Counted from the first letter of the stretch, positions 25,670 to 33,848 are shown. The stretch is 64,000 nucleotides of DNA from Pseudomonas sp. B21-023 (GCF_024749165.1 NZ_CP087190.1:3569501-3633500); one strand, 5' to 3'. Numbers and translations are program-made. The notes: generated by a model not told the origin, from the letters alone.

Positions 25670-25827
25670 AGTGTGTATTGTCTCCAAGGCAAGTGAATGG
25701 CCCGTGTGCCCGGGCCCTTTGATTGGGGGCGGGAGATTACACGAGCGACTTGCACTTGAGAACGACTTGCAGCTACCGCTTGTCTAGACGACTGCGGTAT
25801 TCGGCGGGAAAACCGGGAGGGAAGAGT

Positions 25828-25856
25828 CCGGCCCGCCATTGCGCCAGGCGGGCCGG
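25828..25856 (-). terminator. GC-rich hairpin
   Basis: CCGGCCCGCC pairs perfectly with GGCGGGCCGG around a 9-nt loop. It lies just downstream of the small membrane-peptide ORF on the minus strand, preceded by a short T-run on that strand. Confidence 0.5.
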
Positions 25857-25875
25857 GACAGGAAAAAGTTGCGGC

Positions 25876-25959
25876 TCAGCTTGGCGGAATGGTGCCCAGC
25901 AGGCCAATCATGATAGTCAGCAGCAGAAAACCACCCAGAAACAGCGCGAGCTTGCCCAT
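25876..25959 (-). CDS. Candidate 27-aa single-span membrane peptide
   Basis: ATG 25959 has GAGGTTCCG immediately upstream, and the ORF encodes 27 residues starting MGKLALFLGGFLLL and ending TIPPS. It is a clear transmembrane helix with a Lys near the N-terminus. A strong hairpin follows the stop. Size, ribosome site and terminator support a real small protein of unknown role. Confidence 0.5.
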   Translation of the reverse strand: MGKLALFLGGFLLLTIMIGLLGTIPPS

Positions 25960-26138
25960 CGGAACCTCTACAGTGTGATGACGTAACGGCGGGGCTGGCC
26001 GCTGCGGTAGTGCAGCGGGGCAGCCTGCCCAGCGCACACCGGATTGGAAGGCTGGGCCTGGGCGTATTGTCCGGCAGCGGCTGATACGGTTACAGATTCA
26101 GGTTCGTGGAAAAAAAGCGGATCAGATGGTAATCGACC

Positions 26139-26217
26139 ATCGCGGTGCAAGCCCGCTCCCACGAGTGCACAACGTGAGGTCAACGCGGTTGGCGTGGGAG
26201 CGGGCTTGCCCCGCGAT
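26139..26217. repeat. Inverted pair of REP-like sequences
   Basis: ATCGCGGTGCAAGCCCGCTCCCACG (from 26139) is mirrored by GCGTGGGAGCGGGCTTGCCCCGCGAT (to 26217), separated by about 27 nt. The units are the same family as the REP at 18940-18988, arranged as a facing doublet upstream of the hydrolase gene. Confidence 0.75.
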
Positions 26218-26280
26218 ACATCCGCGCAGGCAACACACCTATGCTACGGTCCGAAGCCCAGACAAGGAGAACCACCGCAA

Positions 26281-26841
26281 ATGACCGCGCTCGCCAGCAA
26301 CGCCGCCCTGCTGATCATCGACATGCAGAACGGCATCAACCACCCTCGCCTGGGCCGTCGCAACAACCCCGAAGCCGAACAGCGCATCAGCGAACTGCTC
26401 GCCTTTTGGCGCGCGAGCACGCGCCCGGTGGTGCACGTGCGCCATATCTCCCGCGATCCGGATTCGGTGTTCCGGCCAGGTCAGTCCGGCTGCGAGTTCC
26501 AGCCCGACTTCACCCCGCAGGCGAACGAGGCCGTGTTTGAAAAACACCTGCCCGACGCTTTCTGCAACAGCGGCCTGGAACACTGGCTGCACCAGCGCGG
26601 CATCCAGCAACTGGTCATCACCGGCGTGATCACCAACAACTCGGTAGAGTCGAGCGCACGCTCGGCGGGCAACCTGGGGTTCGCAACGGTGGTGGTGGGC
26701 GACGCCTGCTACACCTTCGACCAGCATGATCTGCAAGGCCGGCTGTGGCCGGCGGAGGATGTCCATGCCCTGGCCCTGAGCAACCTGGCCATGGACTATG
26801 CGCGCGTTCTGGAGAGTGCGGCGGTGCTGACCGCTGGCTGA
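26281..26841 (+). CDS. Isochorismatase/cysteine-hydrolase family protein, Ser at nucleophile position
   Basis: 186 aa, with AAGGAG upstream of ATG 26281. The family fold is shown by ALLIIDMQNGINHP (catalytic Asp), EKHLPDAF (catalytic Lys) and ITGVITNNSVESSARSAGNLGF. In cysteine hydrolases the last motif is GVxTxxCVExTAR. Here Ser takes the place of the nucleophilic Cys, as in several YcaC-like or isochorismatase-type relatives. The enzyme may therefore hydrolyse by a different route or act on a different substrate. It is convergent with, and immediately adjacent to, the SH3-domain gene. Confidence 0.85.
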   Translation: MTALASNAALLIIDMQNGINHPRLGRRNNPEAEQRISELLAFWRASTRPVVHVRHISRDPDSVFRPGQSGCEFQPDFTPQANEAVFEKHLPDAFCNSGLEHWLHQRGIQQLVITGVITNNSVESSARSAGNLGFATVVVGDACYTFDQHDLQGRLWPAEDVHALALSNLAMDYARVLESAAVLTAG

Positions 26842-27195
26842 TCACGCCAGCGTGCGCAGCTTGGCCAGCGGCACCCAGCCGAGCTCGCCATTGCTCACCC
26901 GGCGACACCAGGCCCAGCCATTCAAGGGGCGCAGGCTATCGAGCTGCTGGCCGGGGTCGACGTCCAGTTCATGGGCCGAATAAGCTTCCAGCGCCCTGCC
27001 CCGGCCCACGCCCAGCCGTTCGATGAACTGGGCTGGCACCCACCCTGCTGCCTGGCCCTGGCAACTGCACAGGTACCAGTCCTCCCACTGCTCGTCGCCC
27101 TCGTAGCGCTGGCCGATCTCCAGCAGCGTGCCACGGGCGAAGGTGATGGGCGCAGGGTACTCACTGCGGTGTGTCTCGATCACGACGTACTTCAC
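26842..27195 (-). CDS. Tandem SH3-like domain protein
   Basis: 117 aa made of two bacterial SH3-like repeats: the first ends QGQAAGWVPAQFIERL, the second contains NGWAWCRRVSNGELGWVPLAKL. No signal peptide, so cytoplasmic. Such small proteins occur widely in Pseudomonas as possible ligand- or peptide-binding proteins; no function is established here. Its stop codon abuts the stop of the hydrolase gene. Confidence 0.8.
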   Translation of the reverse strand: MKYVVIETHRSEYPAPITFARGTLLEIGQRYEGDEQWEDWYLCSCQGQAAGWVPAQFIERLGVGRGRALEAYSAHELDVDPGQQLDSLRPLNGWAWCRRVSNGELGWVPLAKLRTLA

Positions 27196-27242
27196 AGGCC
27201 TCTCCCTGGCTGCGAAAAGCGTCGATCCTAGTCGAAGGGCCT

Positions 27243-27734
27243 CTACAGCACCATGACCATTTCATGCCAGGCCATGCCGCCATGATCGGAAGCCGACGGG
27301 CGTACATAGGCGTAGCCCATCTTCTCGTACAACCCGACATGGCGCTCCTTGCACATCAGGTGGATGGTGGCCTTGCCGCGCTCGCGCATCTGCGCGACGA
27401 AGCGCGCCATCAACCGGCAGGCATGGCCCTGGCCCTGGTACGCGGGGTCAAGCACCACCGACATGATCACCACATTGGGCGCCTGCGGGTCATGCCCGAC
27501 CAGTTCCTTGAAAGCCTCGTCCGACATCACCACCTGGTCGGCGCAACCGCTGTTGATGAAGCCGATCACCTGGCCCTCGGCCTCCAGCACGAGGAAGCCC
27601 TCCGGGTACTGGGCGATGCGCGTGGCGATCTTTTCCCGGGTGGCGGCTTCGTCGCCTTCGTAGGCGCTGGTCTCGATCTGGTAGCAACGATCCACGTCGC
27701 TGGAGGCGGCCTGGCGGAATGTCGGTGTGCTCAT
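27243..27734 (-). CDS. GNAT-family N-acetyltransferase
   Basis: 163 aa. Begins TFRQAASSDVDRCYQIE, has the acetyl-CoA loop DPAYQGQGHACRLMARF (QGQGHA) and ends with HVGLYEKMGYAYV, the usual GNAT layout of serotonin N-acetyltransferase-like enzymes. Start at 27734 because the longer frame has no ribosome site and the protein then starts at the first strand. Substrate unknown. Confidence 0.88.
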   Translation of the reverse strand: MSTPTFRQAASSDVDRCYQIETSAYEGDEAATREKIATRIAQYPEGFLVLEAEGQVIGFINSGCADQVVMSDEAFKELVGHDPQAPNVVIMSVVLDPAYQGQGHACRLMARFVAQMRERGKATIHLMCKERHVGLYEKMGYAYVRPSASDHGGMAWHEMVMVL

Positions 27735-27812
27735 GGGCGGAATCCGGATAGCGGGAAACAGGGGCGACATCCTAACGGAAGTCGCCGCCCTGCCACAGGC
27801 TCGCCATGTCAC

Positions 27813-28517
27813 CTACACCGAACGGGTAATCCCCCCATCGACCCGCAGGTTCTGCCCGGTGATGTAACCCGCGCCCTCGGAGGCAAGGAAGCCGACAGTG
27901 GCCGCGATTTCCTCGGCCTTACCGTACCGCTCCATGGGAATCCGGCTACGGAATTCCTCCTTCTCCGGCAGGCTGTCGATGAAGCCTGGCAGAACGTTGT
28001 TCATGCGGATGTTCTCGGCCGCGTAACGGTCGGCGAACAGTTTGGTGAAGGCCGCGAGCCCGGCACGGAACACGCCGGAGGTCGGGAATGCCGGATCCGG
28101 CTCGAAGGTGGCGAAGGTCGAGATATTGATGATGGTCCCGCCCTGCTGCCGCTGCATGATCGGGGTCACCAGGCGGGTCGGGCGCACCACGTTGAGGAAG
28201 TACACCTCCATGCCCCGGTGCCAGTCCTCGTCGCTGAGCTCGAGCACCGGCGCACGCGGGCCATGCCCGGCGCTGTTGACCAGCACATCGATACGCCCCC
28301 ATTGCTGTATCACGGTATCGACCAGACGCTGCAGGTCCTCTGCCGACTGGTTGGAGCCGGTGATGCCGATGCCACCCAGCTCGGCCGCCAGGGCCTCGCC
28401 TTTGCCCGAGGACGACAGGATCGCCACCCTGAAACCATCGGCAGCCAGCCGCCGCGCGGCCTCCGCGCCCATGCCACTGCCACCTGCGGTGATGATTGCC
28501 ACTTTCTGAGAAGACAT
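27813..28517 (-). CDS. SDR-family protein with altered catalytic Tyr/Lys
   Basis: 234 aa Rossmann-fold short-chain dehydrogenase: cofactor loop TAGGSGMGAEAARRLAADG (a TGxxxGxG variant), VLVNSAGHGP, and NISTFATFEP with the Ser. Where classical SDRs have YxxxK, this protein has S-G-V-F-R (in PTSGVFRAGLAAFTK), so both Tyr and Lys are substituted, and the PG motif follows in NNVLPGF. It may be a divergent SDR subgroup with changed chemistry. It is divergent from a LysR gene 103 nt away that probably regulates it. Confidence 0.85.
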   Translation of the reverse strand: MSSQKVAIITAGGSGMGAEAARRLAADGFRVAILSSSGKGEALAAELGGIGITGSNQSAEDLQRLVDTVIQQWGRIDVLVNSAGHGPRAPVLELSDEDWHRGMEVYFLNVVRPTRLVTPIMQRQQGGTIINISTFATFEPDPAFPTSGVFRAGLAAFTKLFADRYAAENIRMNNVLPGFIDSLPEKEEFRSRIPMERYGKAEEIAATVGFLASEGAGYITGQNLRVDGGITRSV

Positions 28518-28620
28518 ATGCCGCCCCTTCCGGGAGTTGATCAAGTAGGCCCATGAAGCCAGAATCCGGCTGTACGCACCAATCACGAATACTGGCAGCA
28601 GCCTGCAGGAAATCTACTGG

Positions 28621-29562
28621 ATGAGCGCGCCCAAGCGACGCAACGCCCCCGCCATCGTCAATCACCTGGTAGCCTTCGAGGCCGCCGCCCGCCTGGGCAG
28701 CTTCCGCGCTGCCGCCGACGAGCTGCATGTCACGCCGGGCGCGGTCGCCCAGCAGGTGCGCACCCTGGAAGACAAACTTGGCCGCCCCTTGTTCGAGCGC
28801 CTGCCCCGTGGCCTGCGGCCCAACCGGGACGGCGCCGACTACCTGTCCCGCGTGCGCCTGGCCCTGGAGATCATCGAGGACGCCACCGGCGAACTGCTGG
28901 AGCGCGACAACCAGCGCGATCCCCAGCAGGTCCTGCTCAGTACCACCCCCGCCTTCGCCAGCCGCTGGCTGATCCCGCGCCTGGGGCGGCTGGCCGAGGC
29001 GCATCCGCAGGTAGCCCTGATGATCGACGCATCCGACAGTACCCGCCCCCTGAACGGCAAGGGCGCAGTGGACCTGGCCGTGCGCTGGGGAGCGCCGCCC
29101 TTCGCCGACGCCTACGCCCTGCCCCTGCTGCCCGGCGTGGCGGTGCCGGTGTGCGCGCCGGGGTTGCGCGGTGAGCCCCCTTGGCGGCAAGCCGCGGATC
29201 TTTCGCAACACCCGCTGATCTCCGACAGCCACAACAACTGGAAGCGCTGGTTCGACCACTACGCGTTGCCCGGCGCACGGTTCAACGGCCCGGTATTCTC
29301 GCAGACCATTCTCGCCATCGAGGCCGCCGAGCAAGGCATGGGCATCGCCTTGGTGCCGCGCCTGCTGGTTGAGAATGCCCTGAAAGCCGGGACCTTGGTG
29401 CTGGCGCTGGAAGGCCATGAATTGCGCAGCGACGCCGGCTTCCACTTGCTGGCCAGCCATGCGCCGGTGGCAGGCTCGGCCGCCGAGCAGGTGGTGAACT
29501 GGCTGCTGGCCCAGGTGAACGCTGATGCTCAAGCGCTTCCAAATCATGACTCTTTGATTTAG
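28621..29562 (+). CDS. LysR-family regulator, GcvA-like
   Basis: 313 aa. HTH region: NHLVAFEAAARLGSFRAAAD, then VTPGAVAQQVRTLEDKLGRP with FERLPRGLRPNRDG. The effector domain has DLAVRWGAPPF and ending features typical of the GcvA/AmpR-like subgroup. Divergent from the SDR gene, which is its likely target. No strong ribosome site before ATG 28621. Confidence 0.9.
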   Translation: MSAPKRRNAPAIVNHLVAFEAAARLGSFRAAADELHVTPGAVAQQVRTLEDKLGRPLFERLPRGLRPNRDGADYLSRVRLALEIIEDATGELLERDNQRDPQQVLLSTTPAFASRWLIPRLGRLAEAHPQVALMIDASDSTRPLNGKGAVDLAVRWGAPPFADAYALPLLPGVAVPVCAPGLRGEPPWRQAADLSQHPLISDSHNNWKRWFDHYALPGARFNGPVFSQTILAIEAAEQGMGIALVPRLLVENALKAGTLVLALEGHELRSDAGFHLLASHAPVAGSAAEQVVNWLLAQVNADAQALPNHDSLI

Positions 29563-29582
29563 CGGGCTTTAGTAATCTGCGT

Positions 29583-29657
29583 GGGATCGGCCACAACCTG
29601 CCGCAGGAAGCGCCCTAGGCGTTCGTCAAGGCGGTGGTGGATGCGGAGCATCTGTAG
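29583..29657 (+). pseudogene. Remnant of an alpha/beta-hydrolase gene (C-terminal end)
   Basis: Directly after the LysR stop one frame reads GIGHNLPQEAP, stop, AFVKAVVDAEHL, stop. This is the catalytic-His end of a haloperoxidase/epoxide-hydrolase-type alpha/beta hydrolase (typically GxGHNLPQEAPxAF) with one in-frame stop. No upstream part of such a gene is visible, so only a short 3' relic remains. Confidence 0.55.
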
Positions 29658-29954
29658 GGGCAATTGCAACATATCGTTTCAGTGGCGCGTGTTGGGTGCC
29701 GGGAAACACGGATTATCGCTACGACCCGTCTTTTACGCGGCAGGCTTTGTACTTCGGGGCCTGCCGCAAAATGAGCGGAAGCATCCCGAAACAGTCACCC
29801 AAGCCATCCTGTAAGACGCCTCTTTTGTCGCTGTAGGACGTTTCTACGGGATTGTGAGCCAGTGTATGAATAATCAGTATTGGCGGGAGAATTGACCTGA
29901 TACCGTCGAGCCTTTCTTACAACGGCACGGATGCCCACGAACAACGAGTACAGC

Positions 29955-30140
29955 ATGGACAACTACGACAGCTCGGCACTTGGACTGCAAAAATGCCTGC
30001 TGAACCTGCGAAAGGATCATGCCCGGATGAAGGCGTCAGGAGAGCTGGAAAGAGCGGCGATACTGGCGCAGGTAATCGGGCGGATGGAACAGGGATTGAA
30101 GGAGGCTTCCCAGGGGAGGAAGCCCGAGACGTTGCAGTGA
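29955..30140 (+). CDS. Small hypothetical protein (61-69 aa)
   Basis: Charged, helical protein containing LGLQKCLLNLRKDHARMKASGELERAAILAQVIGRMEQ (two amphipathic helices, described rather than assigned). ATG 29955 gives 61 aa; an in-frame ATG at 29931 gives 69 aa. No signal peptide. Coding character is supported mainly by the well-formed amphipathic helices; no family that I recognise. Confidence 0.55.
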   Translation: MDNYDSSALGLQKCLLNLRKDHARMKASGELERAAILAQVIGRMEQGLKEASQGRKPETLQ

Positions 30141-30674
30141 AGTGATGCCCGGCAAATGGCGATGGGTATGCGGTGCTCATCTAGTGTGGTGTTTTGCAAA
30201 TACGACCAATAAATCGCGAGCGATTTTTGCGTTCAGGCAAGGCGTCGCGACGAGTCGTAGCTCAGCTACGGCGAGGAGCGACAACGCCGCATGAGCGCAA
30301 ATTCGCCACGGGTCAGCGGAGGGCGCGGCCCAGCGCGGCCTCGGCCTACTCGCTTCCTCCTTGGGCACACATGCCTTCCATGGGCGGCGACTGGAACCCA
30401 TTTTTTGCTGGATTATTTCAATCGAACGGGTTGTTGCGACGCAGGGCGATCAAGCCCCTCCATGCGCTCATGCGCACGCGCCATGCCCGATTTCAGGGCG
30501 TTTTTCTAACCCAATGATCAGCTCAAACGCCGAATCGGCTTTTATTTCAAAGACCTCGGGTGATTTGGTACAGACTATGCAAACGTTTGCTCCGAGCCAT
30601 TGAGCGAACAATCGCTGCAGCTCTCGACAAATCGCAGCCCCCTGGGCTTACCACTGCATGAACAAGGATTTTCA
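30141..30674. other. 534-bp non-coding stretch with a large hairpin repeat
   Basis: No convincing gene. It contains the perfect palindrome AAATCGCGAGCGATTT at 30211-30226, then an imperfect long hairpin (30224-30303, listed separately), then GC-rich sequence with many short repeats (GGCGCGGCCCAGCGCGGCC near 30324). The last 100 nt before the porin gene are AT-richer and probably hold its promoter. Confidence 0.5.
30211..30303. repeat. Long imperfect hairpin element
   Basis: TTTTTGCGTTCAGGCAAGGCGTCG (from 30225) is complementary, with few mismatches, to CGACAACGCCGCATGAGCGCAAAT (to 30302). In the loop lies a second stem CGTAGCT-CAGCTACG (near 30256-30270). A perfect 16-bp palindrome abuts the left edge. 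The nested symmetry looks like a mobile palindromic unit or a structured RNA rather than a terminator. Confidence 0.55.
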
Positions 30675-31631
30675 ATGCACCGACCGTCTTTACCCGCAAC
30701 GGCCCGCTTCTGCCTGCCTGCCAAACTGCTACTGGGCGCTGTTACGGGACTACTCAGCGTCACCACCCACGCCCAGGACAACCCCCCCAGCGAGTCGGCC
30801 CAGGGCGAGACCTTGAGCCCGGCCGCCGCGGCGGCCAAATCGGGACCCTACCTGTCGGACTGGTACAACCAGAACTTCACCCTGATCGGCACCAAGGACA
30901 TCAGTTTCGGCCCCCGCCCGGTCGACGATATCTACCTCGAATACGAGTACTTCGGCCGCAAGGGGCCGTTCGAGCTGTACGGCTACATCGACATCCCGAA
31001 GATCCTCGACATCGGCAACAGCCATGACAAAGGCGCGTGGGACCACGGCTCACCGCTGTTCATGGAGCATGAGCCGCGGATCTCCATCGACTACCTGGCC
31101 GGACGCAGCCTGGCCGTCGGCCCGTTCAAGGAGTGGTACGTAGCCTTCGACTGGATCTACGACCACGGCAGCAACAGCGCCAACCGTGCCAATACCCTCT
31201 ACAGCGGCCTGGGCACCGACATCGACACCCATTCGCGGGTCAACCTGTCGGCCAACTTCTACGGCCGCTACCAGTGGGAAAACTATGGCGCCAGCAACGA
31301 GTATTCGTGGGACGGCTACCGGGCCCAGCTCAAGTACATCGTGCCCCTCGGCAAGTTCGACAACGGCGCCTCGCTGACCTATATCGGTTTCACCAACTTC
31401 GATTTCGGCTCGGACCTGCACAAGGACAATCCCAACCGCACGGCCAATGCCACGGTATCCACCAACGTGTTGCTCTACGCCTTCACCCACCTGCGCTTCA
31501 CCCTGGTGGGCCGCCATTTCCACAATGGCGGCAACTGGCAGGACGGCAGCCAGCTGAATTTCGGCGACGGCGATTTCCGCGGTCGGTCCGATGGCTGGGG
31601 GTATTACGCCGGGGTTGGCTATCAGTTCTGA
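30675..31631 (+). CDS. Tsx/OmpK-type outer-membrane nucleoside channel
   Basis: 318 aa. A signal peptide (basic start, LLLGAVTGLLSV, cleavage at THA|QDN) is followed by a beta-barrel protein. Family traits are WYNQNFTLIGTKDISFGP, YLEYEYFGRKGPFELYGYIDI, repeated alternating hydrophobic strands and a C-terminal aromatic residue (YAGVGYQF). Tsx-family channels pass nucleosides across the outer membrane. ATG 30675 has AAGGA 8 nt upstream. It stands alone, followed by a small hairpin. Confidence 0.88.
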   Translation: MHRPSLPATARFCLPAKLLLGAVTGLLSVTTHAQDNPPSESAQGETLSPAAAAAKSGPYLSDWYNQNFTLIGTKDISFGPRPVDDIYLEYEYFGRKGPFELYGYIDIPKILDIGNSHDKGAWDHGSPLFMEHEPRISIDYLAGRSLAVGPFKEWYVAFDWIYDHGSNSANRANTLYSGLGTDIDTHSRVNLSANFYGRYQWENYGASNEYSWDGYRAQLKYIVPLGKFDNGASLTYIGFTNFDFGSDLHKDNPNRTANATVSTNVLLYAFTHLRFTLVGRHFHNGGNWQDGSQLNFGDGDFRGRSDGWGYYAGVGYQF

Positions 31632-31716
31632 TTACCTGGGCCATGGAAGCTTGCATGCGCGTGATGCACCGTCTACCCCCATGCTCGCTTTCAAGGCCCG
31701 AGCCACCTGACCCGCT

Positions 31717-31735
31717 GGCGCTGGCCGCCAGCGCC
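31717..31735 (+). terminator. Hairpin downstream of porin gene
   Basis: GGCGCTGG pairs with CCAGCGCC around CCG, about 85 nt after the stop; followed by a modest T-rich stretch (TTATGGTTTTC). Confidence 0.45.
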
Positions 31736-31823
31736 TTATGGTTTTCTGGTCGACTCGGGCCTCCTGTCCATATACGTCTGCGTGGCGTGAACCACTCTCG
31801 GACCTTATCCAATCTTTTGCCCA

Positions 31824-32192
31824 TTAGCGCTCACTCTCCCTATCGCCTGCCGTACTGCGAGGTTCTAGGGGACCAAGATGGCCGGGCGGCGACAACTCAA
31901 GCCTGAGCCACTCCAGGTACTCGAGAATCTCAGCGTCATTACGTTTGCAATACGACCATTTGTGCTGCCTTGAAACCGATATGAACCCCGCCTGCTTGAG
32001 AATTTCAAGGTGCCGGCTCGCTGTGGGCTGGGCAATACCCAACGCACTTGCGATAAGGGTCATGCAGACGCCGCACTCGACGGGGTCTGCCGACCACTGA
32101 TCGGCGAAGTGCTCACGAGGCGCTGCGAGCAGGCGAAGGATCGCCATGCGGACCTCACTGCTCATCGCTTTCATCTGTATTGATCTGTCCAT
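31824..32192 (-). CDS. ArsR-family transcriptional repressor
   Basis: 122 aa winged-helix protein: SSEVRMAILRLLAAP, VCMTLIASALGIAQPTASRH (recognition helix), LEILKQAGFISVSRQHKWSYCKRN (wing). Two Cys in VECGVCM could bind metal or sense thiol/oxidants, but the classical ELCVCDL site is absent. It is divergent from an alpha/beta-hydrolase gene, and a perfect 18-bp palindrome lies between them, so it probably autoregulates and controls the hydrolase. Confidence 0.9.
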   Translation of the reverse strand: MDRSIQMKAMSSEVRMAILRLLAAPREHFADQWSADPVECGVCMTLIASALGIAQPTASRHLEILKQAGFISVSRQHKWSYCKRNDAEILEYLEWLRLELSPPGHLGPLEPRSTAGDRESER

Positions 32193-32206
32193 GCCCGCAT
32201 CATATA

Positions 32207-32224
32207 GTCATTTAGCTAAATGAC
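32207..32224. promoter_or_regulatory. Perfect 18-bp palindrome, probable ArsR-type operator
   Basis: GTCATTTAGCTAAATGAC, fully symmetric, lies 15 nt upstream of both divergent start codons. ArsR-family repressors bind such AT-rich palindromes, so it probably controls both genes. Confidence 0.8.
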
Positions 32225-32239
32225 AATGTGAGGTGAGCC

Positions 32240-33055
32240 ATGCTGGATCTACCCTACGCATCGTGCATCGAAGGCAACACCGTCAGATGGGGAAAAATGG
32301 GCACAGGCGCGCCGCTGGTCGCCGTCCATGGCACCCCCTTCTCTTCGCAGGTATGGAGGCGCGTCATACCGCACCTCGCTGACCGCAGAACTGTGTATTA
32401 CTTCGACCTGGTTGGCTATGGCCTGTCTGAAATGCGGGAGGGCCAGGACGTTTCATTGGCGATTCAGAACAACGTCATGGCTGCGCTTTTCGAGGAGTGG
32501 GGCATCGAACGCCCCGACATCCTGGCCCATGATTTTGGCGGCGCGACAGCGCTGCGCGCGTACTACCTGAACGGTCTGCGCTATGCGTCCCTCACCCTTT
32601 TTGATGCGGTGGCCCTGGCCCCCTGGGGCTCTGCGTTCGTCCAGCATGTCCGTCAACATGAGGCCGCCTTTTCCGGGATGCCCGACTACATGCACCGCGC
32701 ACTGCTGGCCGCCTATCTGCAAACCTCTGCGGCCAATCCACTCAGTGACGAAGCCCTGCAGGTTTACAGCGCACCATGGCTGGGGCCGATTGGCCAGGCG
32801 GCCTTTTACCGACAGATCGCGCAGATGGATCAGGTCTATACCGAGGAAATTGAACCGCTTTACGGGAAGCTGGATTGCCCCGTGTCGGTACTTTGGGGCG
32901 CGGAGGACGCCTGGATTGCGTATTCCCAAGGGGAGCGTCTTGCTGGGCTTATTTCCCAGCAGCCTTGCATCCGGGTAGAGAACTCAGGCCACCTGATGCA
33001 GGAAGACAGGCCGGAAGCGATTGTGGCGGCGGTTTTGAAGCAGATCGGCCTCTGA
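32240..33055 (+). CDS. Alpha/beta hydrolase with Asp nucleophile (epoxide hydrolase/dehalogenase-like)
   Basis: 271 aa, GAGGTGAG before ATG 32240. Oxyanion HGTPFSS, nucleophile elbow LAHDFGGATALR (Asp rather than Ser), acid in WGAEDAWI, and catalytic His in NSGHLMQEDRPE. An Asp at the elbow points to epoxide hydrolases or haloalkane/haloacetate dehalogenases. It is paired with the divergent ArsR repressor, so it is likely induced by a small compound or metal/oxidant signal. Substrate unknown. Confidence 0.88.
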   Translation: MLDLPYASCIEGNTVRWGKMGTGAPLVAVHGTPFSSQVWRRVIPHLADRRTVYYFDLVGYGLSEMREGQDVSLAIQNNVMAALFEEWGIERPDILAHDFGGATALRAYYLNGLRYASLTLFDAVALAPWGSAFVQHVRQHEAAFSGMPDYMHRALLAAYLQTSAANPLSDEALQVYSAPWLGPIGQAAFYRQIAQMDQVYTEEIEPLYGKLDCPVSVLWGAEDAWIAYSQGERLAGLISQQPCIRVENSGHLMQEDRPEAIVAAVLKQIGL

Positions 33056-33162
33056 GACAGGTTCGCGGGCTGTCTGTATGTGCAAATTCCCTGCGGTCTG
33101 TGCCTATCGGCAGAGCGAATTCATCGGTACGGTTCAGGCCTCACTGTTTCTACGAGATTGTC

Positions 33163-33492
33163 ATGGAGCTGACAGCAATCCCCTTTGGCACCACGGACTG
33201 GTCAAAAATCGATCCCGTCGCTTATCCAGGCGAGACCGGTACCGCGTACTGGCGCACCTGTCTGTTTGGGGAAGTTCGGGTTCGATGGGTTGAGTACACA
33301 CCAGGATATGTGGCCGATCATTGGTGCCGGAAGGGGCATATTCTGTTTTGCCTGGAAGGTCGGTTGGACACTGAGCTGGAGGATGGTCGGACTTTCACCC
33401 TGCAGCCGGGCATGAGCTATCAGGTGGGGGACAATGCGGAGGCGCACCGGTCATCGACGCCTACTGGAGCCAAACTCTTCATTGTGGATTGA
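33163..33492 (+). CDS. DHCW-motif cupin-fold protein
   Basis: 109 aa single-domain cupin. The family-defining element appears as ADHWCRKGHILFCLEGRLDTE, where H and W/C replace some metal ligands of ordinary cupins. The rest (FTLQPGMSYQVGDNAEAHRS) completes the barrel. Function of this family is not established. Start ATG 33163; no strong ribosome site, perhaps read through from the hydrolase gene. Confidence 0.85.
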   Translation: MELTAIPFGTTDWSKIDPVAYPGETGTAYWRTCLFGEVRVRWVEYTPGYVADHWCRKGHILFCLEGRLDTELEDGRTFTLQPGMSYQVGDNAEAHRSSTPTGAKLFIVD

Positions 33493-33720
33493 TCAGATGG
33501 CTCTGATTGCACAGCGGGTGGAACTGGCGCGCAACGGTGCTAACGACAAAGTCTTCTGCAGAATGCAATCTGGCTGGGTGGTGATGAAACCCTGTGGAGC
33601 AACTATGAAATTCTTTGACTCCGAGTCCTGAACTGCGAGGCACCTGGCCGTCAACATGCGATCAAGAACTGCTCGCCCCTCCAAGAACGCCCTCCTGGAC
33701 AAGCCCCCACCCAGAAACGC

Positions 33721-33746
33721 AAAAAGCCCTGACGTTGTCAGGGCTT
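33721..33746 (-). terminator. Rho-independent terminator of the tRNA-Ser fragment
   Basis: On the minus strand GAAGCCCTGACAACGTCAGGGCTTTTT: a perfect 9-10 bp stem with a T-run, 6 nt beyond the CCA end of the tRNA fragment. Confidence 0.85.
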
Positions 33747-33752
33747 CAGATA

Positions 33753-33814
33753 TGGCGGAAGCGTAGAGATTCGAACTCTAGGATAGTTGCCCATCGACGG
33801 TTTTCAAGACCGTA
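33753..33814 (-). tRNA. tRNA-Ser(UGA) 3' fragment, probable prophage attachment site
   Basis: Read on the minus strand: a 5-bp anticodon stem ACGGT/ACCGT around CTTGAAA (anticodon TGA), a Ser-type long variable arm that folds, a perfect T-arm TAGAG-TTCGAAT-CTCTA, acceptor 3' strand CGCTTCC, discriminator G and CCA. The expected 5' half (GGAAGCG and a D-arm) is missing on the right; unrelated sequence continues there. A tRNA 3' fragment with its terminator is what remains at one end of an element inserted in a tRNA gene. The intact tRNA would be expected on the far side, right of the window. Confidence 0.72.
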
Positions 33815-33848
33815 CCATAAGCGCCCATTTATCAAGGCGTCAACGCAA

